Notes: a model not told the origin generated them from the letters alone. A stretch of DNA of 47,171 nt from a virus (IMGVR_UViG_3300024520_000120:1-47171); one strand, 5' to 3'. Positions 20,625-31,300 are shown, counted from the first letter of the stretch. A program made the numbers and translations.

Positions 20625-21569
20625 ATGGCACACCCGACGAACACCTACGACACCTACGACACGATCGGGATGCGGGAGGATCTGAGTGACCTGATCTACA
20701 TGATCTCCCCGACCGACACGCCCTTCATGTCCAACGCAGGCCGCGGCAAGGCGAGTGCCACCGCGCCGGAGTGGCAGAAGGACGAGCTGGGCACCGCGGG
20801 CGAGAACGCGCAGGCCGAGGGCGACGATGCCGCGGGCGACCTGATGGTGAAGACCGTCAAGCTCACGAACAACTGCATGATCTCGCGGAAGGTCGTGGTC
20901 ATCTCCGGTACGCTGGAGACGGTGGACAAGGCCGGGCGCAAGTCGGAGCTGGCATACCAGCTCGCGAAGAGCGCCAAGGAGCTGAAGCGGGACATGGAGT
21001 ACGGGCTGACGCAGGACACGGCCCGGTCGGCCACCGACACGCGGAAGCTCGCGGGTCTGGAGAACTGGATGGTGACGAACACGTCGTTCTTCGGCGCGGG
21101 AGCCATCTGTCCGCAGACGCTCGAAGTGCCGAATGACGCGGGCGCCATCACGGAGGGCACGCCGCGGGCGATCACGGAGGCGCTCGTGAAGACCAACCTC
21201 CAGCTCGTCTGGAACCAGGGTGGCGAGCCGACCATCATCATGTGCGGCGGCGTGAACAAGCAGCGCGTATCGAGCTTCACGGGCAACAGCACCCGCATGG
21301 ACGTGGGCGAGGACAAGACGCTGACGGCCGCGATCGACATTTACAAGTCGGACTTCGGCACGCACAGGGTCGTTCCCAACCGCTTCCAGAAGTCGCGGTC
21401 GCTCTTCAACCTCGACATGAGCTTGTGGGAGGTGCTGTACCTGAGGCCCTTCAAGCAGACGCCGCTGGCGAAGACCGGCGACGCCGAGACGCGCATGCTC
21501 ATCACGGAGTACACGCTCTGCTCGAAGAACCAGAAGGGCAGCGGCGCAGTCTTCGATCTCACCGTATAG
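20625..21569 (+). CDS. Major capsid protein (DUF5309/SU10-like)
   Basis: The start (DLSDLIYMISPTDTPFMSNA, then AEGDDAAGDLMVKTVKLTNN) is the typical amino part of the DUF5309 major capsid family, HK97-fold proteins of Escherichia phage SU10 and many environmental phages. ELAYQLAKSAKELKRDMEYG is the long spine helix, and GTHRVVPNRFQ fits the P/A region. The length of 314 residues is normal. The ATG abuts the scaffold stop. Confidence 0.88.
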   Translation: MAHPTNTYDTYDTIGMREDLSDLIYMISPTDTPFMSNAGRGKASATAPEWQKDELGTAGENAQAEGDDAAGDLMVKTVKLTNNCMISRKVVVISGTLETVDKAGRKSELAYQLAKSAKELKRDMEYGLTQDTARSATDTRKLAGLENWMVTNTSFFGAGAICPQTLEVPNDAGAITEGTPRAITEALVKTNLQLVWNQGGEPTIIMCGGVNKQRVSSFTGNSTRMDVGEDKTLTAAIDIYKSDFGTHRVVPNRFQKSRSLFNLDMSLWEVLYLRPFKQTPLAKTGDAETRMLITEYTLCSKNQKGSGAVFDLTV

Positions 21570-21597
21570 GTCGCGCGGCGCGACGGAGGGGTGCTGG

Positions 21598-21987
21598 ATG
21601 GCATACGAACCACGGCCGCTGAACGACCTGTTCTGGTACTTCCACGTACCGGCCATCACCACGGCCGAGAACTTCACGTTCGGCGTGCCCGAGAACGAGC
21701 AGGTGTACATCGTCAAGGCGCTGGGCACGACTGGCGGCGCCATCGACGCCAATGCGGACTTCCTGGGCCAGCGGGACAGCACGACGGATGCGGATCTGGA
21801 TTTCCAAATCCCGACAGCAGGATCGGGCGCGGGTGTGGTGGCAGAGGAGTCGTATGCGCTGAAGCACGAAGAGGATCAGGACTTCCGCATCACCCAGCAG
21901 ATCCGGTTCCAGAATGACGGTACGCCGACGGGCGGCGTGGGGCATTGCTGCATCGTGCTACGTCGGGACGGGGGGGCCGGAGTATGA
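21598..21987 (+). CDS. Head-region structural protein, 129 residues
   Basis: Beta-rich sequence (MAYEPRPLNDLFWYFHVPAI, TFGVPENEQVYIVKALGTTG) with no charged helices; likely a head decoration or head-linked protein because of its position after the capsid gene. The ATG at 21598 follows GAGGGG. Unrecognised. Confidence 0.65.
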   Translation: MAYEPRPLNDLFWYFHVPAITTAENFTFGVPENEQVYIVKALGTTGGAIDANADFLGQRDSTTDADLDFQIPTAGSGAGVVAEESYALKHEEDQDFRITQQIRFQNDGTPTGGVGHCCIVLRRDGGAGV

Positions 21988-22355
21988 GCTGGGTCGCAGG
22001 CGATTATCTGATCCCGTTCAAGATCGCTGATCTCGGGACGGCCGAGACCCTCCATGCGGCGATCCCGACGAAGAGCAAAGTGGTGGCGGTGCGGGTCGTG
22101 CAGTACGCGACGACGACCACACCGAACACAGGGATGACCGTCAAGAAGAACGACACGGCGATTGGCGCCACCATCATCGTCGGCACGGTCGCGTTTGGCG
22201 GCGCGGTGGGGGATGTGACCGAGTTCAACCTGTTGAAGCCGGAGCACGCGGACTTGGCCTTCGAGGAAGGCGACTCCATTGCGATCACGACGGACGGCAA
22301 TGGGACGGGTCCTGCGAAGGCGATGGTGCATGTGCACATGCGGAGGGCTGCGTAG
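21984..22355 (+). CDS. Head decoration-like protein, 123 residues
   Basis: Beta-sandwich-like: DYLIPFKIADLGTAETLHAA, then KVVAVRVVQYATTTTPNTGM and FEEGDSIAITTDGNGTG. The plan resembles the next two genes (alternating strands, hydrophobic core, value-added loops), so the three may be related capsid decoration or fibre proteins. ATGA overlap with the previous stop. Confidence 0.65.
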   Translation: MSWVAGDYLIPFKIADLGTAETLHAAIPTKSKVVAVRVVQYATTTTPNTGMTVKKNDTAIGATIIVGTVAFGGAVGDVTEFNLLKPEHADLAFEEGDSIAITTDGNGTGPAKAMVHVHMRRAA

Positions 22356-22705
22356 TGGACTCTGCGTACCTGATCCATATTCCGCTCCAGATCGACACGA
22401 ATGACGGCATCTCCGAATGGGTGATTGCCCCGGCAGACCTGACCATCGTCTCGATGAGTCTCGCGTGGGGACAGACCCTGTCGGGGACTTCTGCGGTGAC
22501 CGTCGAGATCGGGGGGACGGCAGTCGCCGGGCTCTCCATCAGCGTCACGGGCGCGCAGGGTCAAGCCACGAGTCACGCGAATTCACTGGACTTGACGCCA
22601 ACGGATCAAGTCGCAGAGGGCGGTGCAATCGAGATCGTGGCCACTGCGGCCACGACGGGCACCTGGGCCTGCGGCTTCCTCGTCTGCCGTGTGGGGCGAA
22701 ACTGA
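22355..22705 (+). CDS. Head decoration-like protein, 116 residues
   Basis: Starts GTG (MDSAYLIHIPLQIDTNDGIS) and has Thr/Gly-rich strands (TVEIGGTAVAGLSISVTGAQ). It shares the overall strand pattern with 21984-22355, including a similar end (EIVATAATTGTWACGFLVCR). Overlaps both neighbours by one base. Role inferred from position. Confidence 0.65.
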   Translation: MDSAYLIHIPLQIDTNDGISEWVIAPADLTIVSMSLAWGQTLSGTSAVTVEIGGTAVAGLSISVTGAQGQATSHANSLDLTPTDQVAEGGAIEIVATAATTGTWACGFLVCRVGRN

Positions 22706-23037
22706 TGGTCATCAACGGAGTGCCGCTCAAGATCGCAGCGGATTCGGTCACGATCGCCGTGACTACCATCGCCAACACGCCCATCCCCTTCAACTCCGCG
22801 GGACAGCGGCCGAAGTACATCATGCTCGTGAACGCGACGGGCGAGGTGCTACGCATTCGCCCGAACCTGAATGGGACGGAGACCAGCGCGACGCTCTCGG
22901 CGATTCGCCCGAACGTACCACTGCTGCTCGATGTGATGGGGTTTACACATCTGCGCACGGAGCAGACCGCGTCAGGCGGCTCGCTGTTCATGACGCCGCT
23001 CGAAAACGGCGGTGGTGACGAAGGCACCTTCTCCTGA
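22705..23037 (+). CDS. Beta-rich virion protein, 110 residues
   Basis: MVINGVPLKIAADSVTIAVT, then YIMLVNATGEVLRIRPNLNG and VMGFTHLRTEQTASGG: a beta-rich protein of the kind found as decoration or tail-spike base units. Its coding sequence includes one octamer (22941-22948). TGATG overlaps on both sides. Confidence 0.65.
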   Translation: MVINGVPLKIAADSVTIAVTTIANTPIPFNSAGQRPKYIMLVNATGEVLRIRPNLNGTETSATLSAIRPNVPLLLDVMGFTHLRTEQTASGGSLFMTPLENGGGDEGTFS

Positions 23038-23390
23038 TGAAGTTCACGGAAGGCAGCACGTACAAGCGGCTTGCGCAACGCGCGTCGTCGGCGGGGTGTC
23101 TTCACGAGGAGATGATCCCCGACCCGGGCACCGACAACCTGATCTTCCGCTACTCGCAGGACTGCGACCCGATCCTCGATAACAACCGAGAGCTGCAAGT
23201 CCACGGAGGAGACGGGTACTCGCCGTCGCGCGAGTGGCAGCGTGTCGCGAGCATCCCGAACGTGCTGGTGCACAAGTGGCTGGTCGAGGAGCAGCTCGAC
23301 GTCATGAAGCCGGAGCACTGGGCGCGTGTACAGCGGAAGCTGAACGATCCCGAATACCTCTATCTGAGGACCGCACCAGGGAGAGTCTAG
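23037..23390 (+). CDS. Head-neck region protein, 117 residues
   Basis: Sequence MKFTEGSTYKRLAQRASSAG ... VLVHKWLVEEQLDVMKPEHW ... RKLNDPEYLYLRTAPGRV. A conserved-looking small protein next to the adaptor gene in podophage neck clusters; the exact role is unknown. The ATG overlaps the previous stop. Confidence 0.65.
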   Translation: MKFTEGSTYKRLAQRASSAGCLHEEMIPDPGTDNLIFRYSQDCDPILDNNRELQVHGGDGYSPSREWQRVASIPNVLVHKWLVEEQLDVMKPEHWARVQRKLNDPEYLYLRTAPGRV

Positions 23391-24035
23391 ATGGCAGTGA
23401 CGTCCTTCGAGGACTACAACGCCCTGAAGGATGCCGTCGCCGACTGGCTCGCGCGGGACGATGTAGCTCCCCGCATCCCCGACTTCATCCGACTGGCCGA
23501 GCTGCGCACGCAACGGCGCACGAAGCTCCGGCTCCGCTTCACCGAGGTGAAGACGACGGGCAACATGGTGGCGTCGCAGAGCTACATCACGCTGCCCGCG
23601 GCACTCGGCGAGATCCGCGACTTGTGGGTCTCTGGCACGAGCCCCGAGCGCAACATCGACATTGTGTCGCTCCAGAAGCTCGGCGACATTCGCACCAACG
23701 ATACGGGCGGTGAGCCGAAGGCGGGTGCCATCGTCACGAACACGCTGGAGCTGGCGCCCATCCCGAACGGCGCCTACGCCTACACGCTGATCTACTACAC
23801 GGCCGGGATCACCGCGCTCTCCGAGGCGAACACGAGCAACTGGCTGCTGTTGAACGCGCCGGACTGTCTGCTCCACGGCGCCCTCTACTACGCCCACGGC
23901 TACTTGCAGGACAAGGAGTCGAAGGCCGAATCGAATGCCGACTGGCAGCTCGCCGCGGACGAGCTGCGCATCCAAGAGTGGCATGCGCGCTTCGGTGGTG
24001 GGCCGCTCCGGATGCGCCCGGATACCTTCGCATGA
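23391..24035 (+). CDS. Head-to-tail adaptor (SU10 adaptor-like)
   Basis: The amino end FEDYNALKDAVADWLARDDV, then IPDFIRLAELRTQRRTKLRL, fits the adaptor family seen beside DUF5309 capsid genes (SU10-type, related in role to T7 gp11 and P22 gp4). Such proteins dock as a ring under the portal and carry the nozzle. 214 residues is the expected length. The ATG follows the previous stop. Confidence 0.8.
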   Translation: MAVTSFEDYNALKDAVADWLARDDVAPRIPDFIRLAELRTQRRTKLRLRFTEVKTTGNMVASQSYITLPAALGEIRDLWVSGTSPERNIDIVSLQKLGDIRTNDTGGEPKAGAIVTNTLELAPIPNGAYAYTLIYYTAGITALSEANTSNWLLLNAPDCLLHGALYYAHGYLQDKESKAESNADWQLAADELRIQEWHARFGGGPLRMRPDTFA

Positions 24036-25522
24036 GGGTCACCTTCGGTGAATGGCTGCCGGACGCGCCCGAGCTGGCCAACCCTGGCGTGACGGTCGCA
24101 CGCGGCGTGGTCCCGATCTCGGTCGGATACGCGCCGATGAACGCCTGGGCCGATGGCGGGCACAGCGCGATCGACGCACGGGCGCGCGGCTCGATCGCGA
24201 TGGTGGACGACGCGGGTAACCCGGTGAACGTCGTGGGGAACGCGACGAAGCTCTACAAGCTCGACGGCACGGGGCTGACGGACGTCTCGATCGCCGGGGG
24301 GTACCACGTCACAGACGAGGCGCGCTGGGAGTTTGTGCGCTGGCGGAACAACATCATCGCAGTCAACCCGAATGACGACTCGCAGTATTTCGATCTCCAG
24401 ACGAGCACCGCATTCGCTGTGCTCGCGACGGATGTGCCGCGAGCACGGCATGCAGGCGTGGTCCGCAACTTCGTGGTGCTCGGGAACGTCTACACCGTGA
24501 CCGACGGCCTGCTGACCGACACGGTGGCGTGGTGCGCCAACAACAACCCGTTCTCCTGGCCGATCCCGGGCTCCGATCTGGCGATCTCGGTTCTCTCGGG
24601 CCAGCAGGCCCTCGCAGGTGGCGGGGGCTGGGTGCAGTCCGTCGTGAACGATGGCGCCGAGGTGGGCGGCATCTTTCAGGAGCATTCGATCTGGCGCATG
24701 GACTTCGAGGGCGGCGACACGGTCTGGCGATTCACCCGGGTCGAGCCCGCGAAGGGCCTGCTGATCCCGGGGCTCGCGATCCCGCGCGGACGGCAGGTGC
24801 TCTACTGCGACGAAGACGGCTTCTACCTGTGGGACTACACCGCGTCGAAGCCCGTTGGCGAGGAACGGATCAACCGGACCTTCCTGGCGGATCTGGACAG
24901 TGCGTACCTCGACCGCGTGAGCTGGGCGCAGGACCCGGACTCGCCCAACGCCTTCATCCTGTACCCGGGATCGGGCAACACGGGCGGCACGCCGAACAAG
25001 GCGCTGGTCTACAACTGGGTGTTGAACCGCTTTAGCGAGCTGGAGTTCACCGCCGGGCTGGAGCTGATGACGCGCTATGTCGCACCCGGCGTGCACCTCG
25101 ACACGACACCGGACGATGACGTGGACGGTGCGGGCTTCGCGAGCTTCGACCAGCGCCAGAGCGCCTACGGCGCGGCGACGCTCGCAGCCTGGGACGGGTC
25201 CGAGAAGCTCGGCACGTTCTCGGGCTCGGGGGTTGCGGCCACACTGGAGACAGGGGACGTGCAGCTCGATCCCCAGCGGCGTGCCCGCGTGTCCCATGTG
25301 CGCCCGCTGGTCAAAGGCGCGGAGGCCACGGTCCAGATCGCCGCTCTGTCGAAGTCGACCTCGACCGTCAACTACTCGGCGGTGTCGCGTCAGAATCCCG
25401 ACGGCAAGTGTCCGGTGCGCTCGGACGGGCGCTATCACCGGATTCGTGTAAACATCCCCTCTGGTGGTTTCACTGATGCCACCGGGGTCGATCTCCAGGC
25501 GACGCTCACTGGGACGAGATAG
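24032..25522 (+). CDS. Tail nozzle-like protein, 496 residues
   Basis: Beta-rich throughout with blocks typical of podophage nozzle or tail tubular B proteins: GIFQEHSIWRMDFEGGDTVW, then KGLLIPGLAIPRGRQVLYCD and EDGFYLWDYTASKPVGEERI. Position after the adaptor, length near 500 and beta-propeller-like repeats support this. The ATG overlaps the adaptor stop (ATGA). One octamer lies near its end (25446). Confidence 0.75.
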   Translation: MRVTFGEWLPDAPELANPGVTVARGVVPISVGYAPMNAWADGGHSAIDARARGSIAMVDDAGNPVNVVGNATKLYKLDGTGLTDVSIAGGYHVTDEARWEFVRWRNNIIAVNPNDDSQYFDLQTSTAFAVLATDVPRARHAGVVRNFVVLGNVYTVTDGLLTDTVAWCANNNPFSWPIPGSDLAISVLSGQQALAGGGGWVQSVVNDGAEVGGIFQEHSIWRMDFEGGDTVWRFTRVEPAKGLLIPGLAIPRGRQVLYCDEDGFYLWDYTASKPVGEERINRTFLADLDSAYLDRVSWAQDPDSPNAFILYPGSGNTGGTPNKALVYNWVLNRFSELEFTAGLELMTRYVAPGVHLDTTPDDDVDGAGFASFDQRQSAYGAATLAAWDGSEKLGTFSGSGVAATLETGDVQLDPQRRARVSHVRPLVKGAEATVQIAALSKSTSTVNYSAVSRQNPDGKCPVRSDGRYHRIRVNIPSGGFTDATGVDLQATLTGTR

Positions 25523-25526
25523 ACCC

Positions 25527-25853
25527 GTGAATCGCTTTGACCTGCCGCCGGAGTCCTGGGCTGACACGGAGGAGCACCTCCGCAAGCTCGCGATCTCCGT
25601 GCGCGGCGCCATGAACGGTCGCACCAACAACACCCAGTTGGTGACGCTCACCGCCGATGCCACGAGCACCGCGGTCGAGGTTGACGGTGTGACCGACCAG
25701 ACCATCGCGCAGCTCGTACCGCGCACGGCCAGTGCTGCGGTCGCTCTGGCTGCCGGGGTCGTTTACCAGACGAGCGACACGGGCACGATCACCATCCACC
25801 ATGACTCAAACGCAGCCACAGACCGGACATTCGGACTCACCTACCACTCCTGA
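25527..25853 (+). CDS. Small tail-region protein, 108 residues
   Basis: GTG at 25527; opens VNRFDLPPESWADTEEHLRK then a Thr/Ala/Val-rich strand region (VTLTADATSTAVEVDGVTDQ). Overlaps the next gene by 53 bases in another frame. Unrecognised structural protein, plausible as tail-associated by context. Confidence 0.65.
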   Translation: MNRFDLPPESWADTEEHLRKLAISVRGAMNGRTNNTQLVTLTADATSTAVEVDGVTDQTIAQLVPRTASAAVALAAGVVYQTSDTGTITIHHDSNAATDRTFGLTYHS

Positions 25854-26271
25854 TCTCGGGCTCGTGCAGATCACGAACCCGCATCTGGAGATCCTGGGCC
25901 CGCTGTGTCGCCCCTTGCTCGACCGGGTGACGCCGCTTACGCGCGGGATGATCTCGACCGAGGACGTCTTCAGGCTGGTCGCGGAGGATCGTTACCAGCT
26001 CTGGACCGTGGTCGAGAAGCACAGCGGGAATGTGCGGTGCGTGGGGGTGACGCAGATCAATGAGTACCCGAGCGGGATGAAGGTGTGCGAGATCCTCTTG
26101 TGCGCCGGAGATGGCATGCGGGACTGGATCTCGACGCTGGCGGACGTGGAGAAGTGGGCGCGTATGAATGGGTGCGACCGGGTGCTCGTGAACGGGCGCC
26201 GGGGATGGGTCCGCATGCTGACGGGGTACGAGGAGCAGTACACGGTGCTCTCGAAGCCCCTGGGGGATTGA
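25801..26271 (+). CDS. GNAT-like fold virion-cluster protein, 156 residues
   Basis: The block LWTVVEKHSGNVRCVGVTQI, followed by KVCEILLCAGDGMRDWISTL and KWARMNGCDRVLVNGRRGWV, resembles GNAT acetyltransferase-like proteins that podophages keep beside their ejection-protein genes (compare T7 gp13). The acetyl-CoA loop is not clear, so an enzymatic role is doubtful; assembly of internal proteins is a more usual guess. Confidence 0.65.
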   Translation: MTQTQPQTGHSDSPTTPDLGLVQITNPHLEILGPLCRPLLDRVTPLTRGMISTEDVFRLVAEDRYQLWTVVEKHSGNVRCVGVTQINEYPSGMKVCEILLCAGDGMRDWISTLADVEKWARMNGCDRVLVNGRRGWVRMLTGYEEQYTVLSKPLGD

Positions 26272-26272
26272 C

Positions 26273-27028
26273 ATGGCGGGTGGTGGATCACAGCAAAGCC
26301 GGTCGAGTAACGAACCCTGGCGCGGTGCACAGCCGTACCTGAGCAGCCTCTACGGGCGTGCGGAGGACTTCAGCAATCAGCCGCTCGACTACTACGGGGG
26401 AGACCTGACGGCGCCGCGATCGGCCGAGACCACCGCCTCACTCGAACGGATGCAGGGCCTCGGGCTGTCCGGGTCGCCGATGCTGGACAGTGCGTACAAC
26501 ACCACGAACCAGACACTCCGCGGCGACTTCCTCGATCCGTCGTCGAACCCGTACTTGAACAGCACGTTCAACACGGCGGCAGAGGGCGTGAGCCGACACT
26601 TCAATCGGACGGTCATGCCGAATCTCGAAAGCCGGTTTGCGGGCTCCGGGCGCACGGGATCTCCCGCGTACCAGAGCGCGCTCGGTGAGTCGGGCCGCAT
26701 GCTGGCCGGGGAGCTGGGCGGACTCGCGAATCAGGTCTACGGCGGGAACTACCAGCAGGAGCGCGGGCGCCAGATGCAGGCATCGCAGTTCGCGCCGCAG
26801 CTCGATTACGGCACGCGGTTCGCGCCGCTACAGGCCGGAGCCCAGGCGGGTGTGCAGAGCGAGAACTACGCACAGTCGGTCATCGACGCCTTGCAGCAGC
26901 AGCACGACTTCCTGCGTGACGAGCCCAGTCTCCGGCAGTCGCGGCTCGCGCAGATCCTCGGTACCTCGGTGCCGACACAGGGCTCCTCTAGTGCGAGCGG
27001 CTGGAATATGTCGCTCCTGGGCGGATAG
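26273..27028 (+). CDS. Putative internal virion (ejection) protein, 251 residues
   Basis: Gln/Ser/Gly/Ala-rich protein with aromatic-Pro motifs at the start (NEPWRGAQPYLSSLYGRAED) and a helical end (SENYAQSVIDALQQQHDFLR). Such sequences occur in small ejection proteins of environmental podophages and sit upstream of the large ones. The ATG abuts the previous stop. Function inferred from composition and place. Confidence 0.65.
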   Translation: MAGGGSQQSRSSNEPWRGAQPYLSSLYGRAEDFSNQPLDYYGGDLTAPRSAETTASLERMQGLGLSGSPMLDSAYNTTNQTLRGDFLDPSSNPYLNSTFNTAAEGVSRHFNRTVMPNLESRFAGSGRTGSPAYQSALGESGRMLAGELGGLANQVYGGNYQQERGRQMQASQFAPQLDYGTRFAPLQAGAQAGVQSENYAQSVIDALQQQHDFLRDEPSLRQSRLAQILGTSVPTQGSSSASGWNMSLLGG

Positions 27029-27030
27029 TC

Positions 27031-28323
27031 ATGGCGGCCCCGGCAGTTCTCGCATTCCTGAAGAAGGTGGCGGCGGCCAAGCTCGCCGCCAAGATGAGTT
27101 CGCGCGGCGGTAAGAAGGGGGGCGCCTTTGACTTCTTCAGGGACGACGAGCAGCAGGCAGTGGTCGCAGAGGGCGGCGCGCGCCCTCCGTCGCAAGTCGT
27201 GCAGCCGCAGGCGAATGCGATCGGTCCTGGGCGTCCGCGCGGCGACTTCCTGGCCGACAGAGTCGGCGATCTCGGATCGTCCGGAGTGGGGAAGCCGGAT
27301 CTGCCGCCGCCGATCGCCTACACGGGCTCGCCTCGACAGTCGCGCGACGACCTGTTCCGCACACTCCAGCAGGATCAGCCGAACCCGTGGATCGGTGCGG
27401 TGCTCGGGCCGAGGCTCGGGAAGGCGTACATGACGACGGGCACACAGCGCAACCAGAAGGCGATCACGGACTTCATGGTCGAGCGCCTGCGGGACGAGAA
27501 CCTGCCGGAGAACAAGCGCCAGTCGTACATGGACGCGCTCACGGGCGCCCGCACGTCGCGCCAGAACTACCCGTCCACGCTCAGCAAGATCGTGGACGGT
27601 CGCAAGCAGCTCATGGTGCTGGACCCGAACGCGCGCCCCGGGACCCCACTCGATGATCGGTATCAGCCTTACGGCGAGCCGAGCCCGAACCGGGTTGGGC
27701 AGTCCATTGCCGCCGCGCCGCAGTCGCGCTCGGTCTTCCAGGGTCACGAGAACGGCGTCCCGACGGTGCGCGAGGAGTTCCTCGACCCCGCGGAGACGCG
27801 CGCAACGGGCGGAGATCCGATCTACAGATTCCGTGACGACGTGCCTGCCCAGCCGTACAGCCCGACCGAGAAGCGCCCGGTGTACGACTCGTCTGGGATG
27901 GTGCTCGACCTGTACCCGACCGAGGCCGGGTTCAAGCCGATGCCGGGTTCCGAACCGCGCGACCCGAACGCGGGCGACCCGGCCTCAAGGCTGAACCGCA
28001 TGCAGATGTTGAGGAAGCGCGAGACGGAGCGGCTGCTGGCGGCGAAGGGGTGGGGGAAGTCGCACGGCTTCTACCTGCATCAGAAGAAGGGTGGTGGAAT
28101 CGTGACCGCGGAAGAGATCCAAGAGGTGCAGCGAGAGGCTTACGGGAATGTGGCTGCGCGCATGCAGAGGGAAATCGAGGGTCAGGTCGCCGCGCGCTTC
28201 GCGAGTCAGAGCAAGCCCATCTTGGATGCCGATGGCAACCAGACCCCGGAGTTCCGGGCAGCCTTGGCGATCCAGATGGTGAAGGACGGCATCATGTCCA
28301 TCCCGGGTGCACAGGGTCCGTAG
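27031..28323 (+). CDS. Putative internal virion protein, 430 residues
   Basis: Starts MAAPAVLAFLKKVAAAKLAA (amphipathic helix), then long Pro/Arg-rich disordered segments and a charged helical end. No known domain. Lying between the 251- and 1425-residue proteins it is likely part of the ejected set. The ATG at 27031 has GGGCGGA a few bases upstream. Confidence 0.65.
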   Translation: MAAPAVLAFLKKVAAAKLAAKMSSRGGKKGGAFDFFRDDEQQAVVAEGGARPPSQVVQPQANAIGPGRPRGDFLADRVGDLGSSGVGKPDLPPPIAYTGSPRQSRDDLFRTLQQDQPNPWIGAVLGPRLGKAYMTTGTQRNQKAITDFMVERLRDENLPENKRQSYMDALTGARTSRQNYPSTLSKIVDGRKQLMVLDPNARPGTPLDDRYQPYGEPSPNRVGQSIAAAPQSRSVFQGHENGVPTVREEFLDPAETRATGGDPIYRFRDDVPAQPYSPTEKRPVYDSSGMVLDLYPTEAGFKPMPGSEPRDPNAGDPASRLNRMQMLRKRETERLLAAKGWGKSHGFYLHQKKGGGIVTAEEIQEVQREAYGNVAARMQREIEGQVAARFASQSKPILDADGNQTPEFRAALAIQMVKDGIMSIPGAQGP

Positions 28324-28326
28324 TGA

Positions 28327-31300
28327 ATGCCGGGTGGCCCTCCGATTACGCGCGAGGAGCTGGAACAGGCGATGCGCTCACTGGGCATGGTCGAGGGTGG
28401 CGAACGTGCGCCGGAGATGCGCGAGGCGCCGTCGTTTCTAGAAGAGGGCGACGTTGACCTGAGCCCGGAGTCGGTGCGCGCGTCGCTCGCGTCGGCGGGC
28501 GCTCCTGCTTTCAAGCGCACGCCGAACAGGATCGGTCAGGTCACGCAGCAGATGCACGAAGAGGCGGAGCTGCGCCGGGCGACTGGACAGGAGCACCCGG
28601 AGTTCCCGCCCGAGCCGGACCTCGACACGCTGCCGCCCGGCACCCAGCCCAACCTGTTCGGGCAGGCGATCGGCCAGATGGGTCGAGACGCGTCGCAGGC
28701 GGTGGGCTTGGAAGCGGGCCCACGGCGCGAGTACGAGACGCCGGACTTCCCGATCTCTCCGATTCAGAAATTCGCTTTCATGAATTTCGGGGTGCAGCCG
28801 CAGAAGCTCCAGCAACCGCCCGAAGGGCTGCTGCCGGATATTGAGCTGGACCCGGAGATGAAGGAGCTGTTCCGCGACGCCGACGATCTGGTGAAGCGCA
28901 AGGAGTTCCTGACCGGGATCTCGCCCGTGCTCAAGGGCAACTTCGGGACACACGCGGAGTTCCTCCGGCAGTACAACAAGTCGCTGTCGCCGGATCTCGT
29001 GCAGTCGTACCCGGAGATCCGGCGTCTGGAGCAGTCCGATAACCCGGATGAGCGCCGACTGGCCGCACTCATGCGGTCGAAGCTCAACTGGGCCACGGCC
29101 ATCAACGCGAAGGACAACCTGTTCGAGTTCTCGCAGATCCCGGGCTTCATGGCGCGGCTTCCCTACGACCTCTCGTGGATGCTGAAGGAAGACGGCGTGA
29201 TGATGCTCAAGCGCATGATCGGCTGGGAGACGCTGGAGGACCGGCGGGAGTCGATGATCTTGAACGTCCCGAAGGGCGTGGCCGGGGAGGAGTTCGACAC
29301 CGAGGATCAGGTCCGGATCAAGCGGCCGGAGTGGATGAAGCTGCCGCTGGAAGATCGCCAGCGGTTGCTCGCTCTCGGCGCGCACCCGGCAGGGCCGGAA
29401 GACGTGTACTCGAAGTATTGGCAGCTCTGGCGTGCGATGCGCTCGGACTACGGGTTCGTCGAGGAAGGCGAGATCCCCGAAGGGGCGACCTTCTCGAACT
29501 TGCAGCTCTTCGGGAGCGAGGTGGGCTGGTCGAGCGATCAGTTTGCCGCGCGCGCCCGCGAGTACCCGCTCTACCGGGCCCTCGATGCCACGCTCATTGC
29601 CGCCGTCCCGTCGCTGCTGCTGCGCGGCACTGCCACCACTGCGCGCTTCATGGGGAACCTGTCGGCGCGCGCCGGACGTGCCACTCGTGTGCGCCCGGAG
29701 CCGCGCTTCAACCGGGAACTCCGCCGCATCGAGGGAGTCGGGACGGGACCCATAGAGCGTGCATTCGAGACACTGGAGCGCGGGCTGGTCAAGACGTCCC
29801 TGAAGACGGACGCGGCCTCGGACTACATGAAGGTCACGAAGCTGGCGGGCAGGGGATTCGGGGTCGTGCGCAAGGGCCTGGAGCACACGGAGATCGGCCG
29901 CGATATGTACCGCGCGATGGACTCGTGGTACTTAGCGAAGAAGCTCGTCAACACGTCGAAAGATCTGCATTTCGCCCAGCGCCGGAAGGCCGAGGTGCAG
30001 ATCTACGATGCGCTGCGCCATCTGACCGATGACGAGATGCAGTTGATGGTGCCGATCCTAGAAGGCCGGGCCCAGCCCATCAAGGACTTGCTGTCTCCGC
30101 AGATGCGGGATGCCCTCGACACCACACGCGGCCTCATCATGCGCAGGCAGGACGAGCTGCTCGATGCCGGGTTCCTGACGGCGCAGAACATCGAGGCCCG
30201 CCGATGGGCACCGCTGGTGGTGTCGCGCACGGGCAAGTTGATCCCGTACCGCAACTGGACTCCGCTCGATCTCGCCCGCGAGAACACTCGGCTCATCAAG
30301 TACAACCAGCGCATGCGGGCGATGGGATACGAGAAGGAGATGCACCCGCTCTACATGGGCGTGAAGGAATGGGAGGGTGAGCTGAAAGCCGTGCAGTCGA
30401 TGGTCGACGACGTGACGCGCGACTACCACCACCTGCCTCAGTTCACCGAGCTGGACCCGGTGTACTTTCCGCGCTTCACGGGGCACGACGCGAACGAGGT
30501 GCGTCGCTGGTTCATGCTCGGTACCGGCGTGCGTCGCCCTGGCAAGCCGCCGATCGTGCGCCACTTCTCCGGCCTGGAGCTGCTGCGGAACGTCGAGGTG
30601 AAGGACTTGCAGGCGCAGCTCTACCAGATGAGTGCACAGTCGCTCCGCATCGTGAACGCGGACAAGCTGATCCGCGAGCTGGTCAACTCGCCTTTCACCG
30701 AAGAGCTGCCGCTCTCGGCGATCAGCGGGCGCCCGATCCAGTCCGCGTTGAAGGATGGGTACAGCACCTACGCGCCGGACGGTTTTCTCAAGTTCTACCG
30801 GAATGACTCGGATCTCTCGCGCGAGGTGGCCGATCGGCTGGGGATGATGGGCGGGGATATTGAACAAGCAATCGCTGGTGGGCTCCAGCACGTCTTCGGG
30901 GCACCGGAGATGCGCGCCGGGATGATCGGTGTGAAGCGGGCCGAGAAGGTGTACCAGATCCCGAACTCGATGAAGGCGGTGATCGACCAGCAGTTCAGCG
31001 CGCCCCATCCGATGATGAAGCTCATCATGGATAAGCCGCTCGACGCGTGGCGCACCTCGGTGCTCGCCTTCTCGCCGCGGTGGTACGTGAACAACATCGT
31101 CGGTGGCCTCGTGCTCGGTACCACGGCGGGCCTGAATCCCGCGACACTGGTTGCGGACATTGGGCGTGCCGGTAAGGCTGCGGCCGTGCGGTCTCGCAAC
31201 GCCGCCACGGGCAGGCAGGCGCGACGCGCCGATCTGCCGCCGCCGTCCGGCTTGACGGCCCAAGAGGTGCGCGTCCTGCCGGAGCGGCTGGAGTCGGAGA

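Noticed and set aside
23900-25726. 608-codon minus-strand frame opposite the nozzle-like gene
   Set aside because: Arg/His/Val-rich shadow, no ribosome site, and it spans the ends of three real plus-strand genes.
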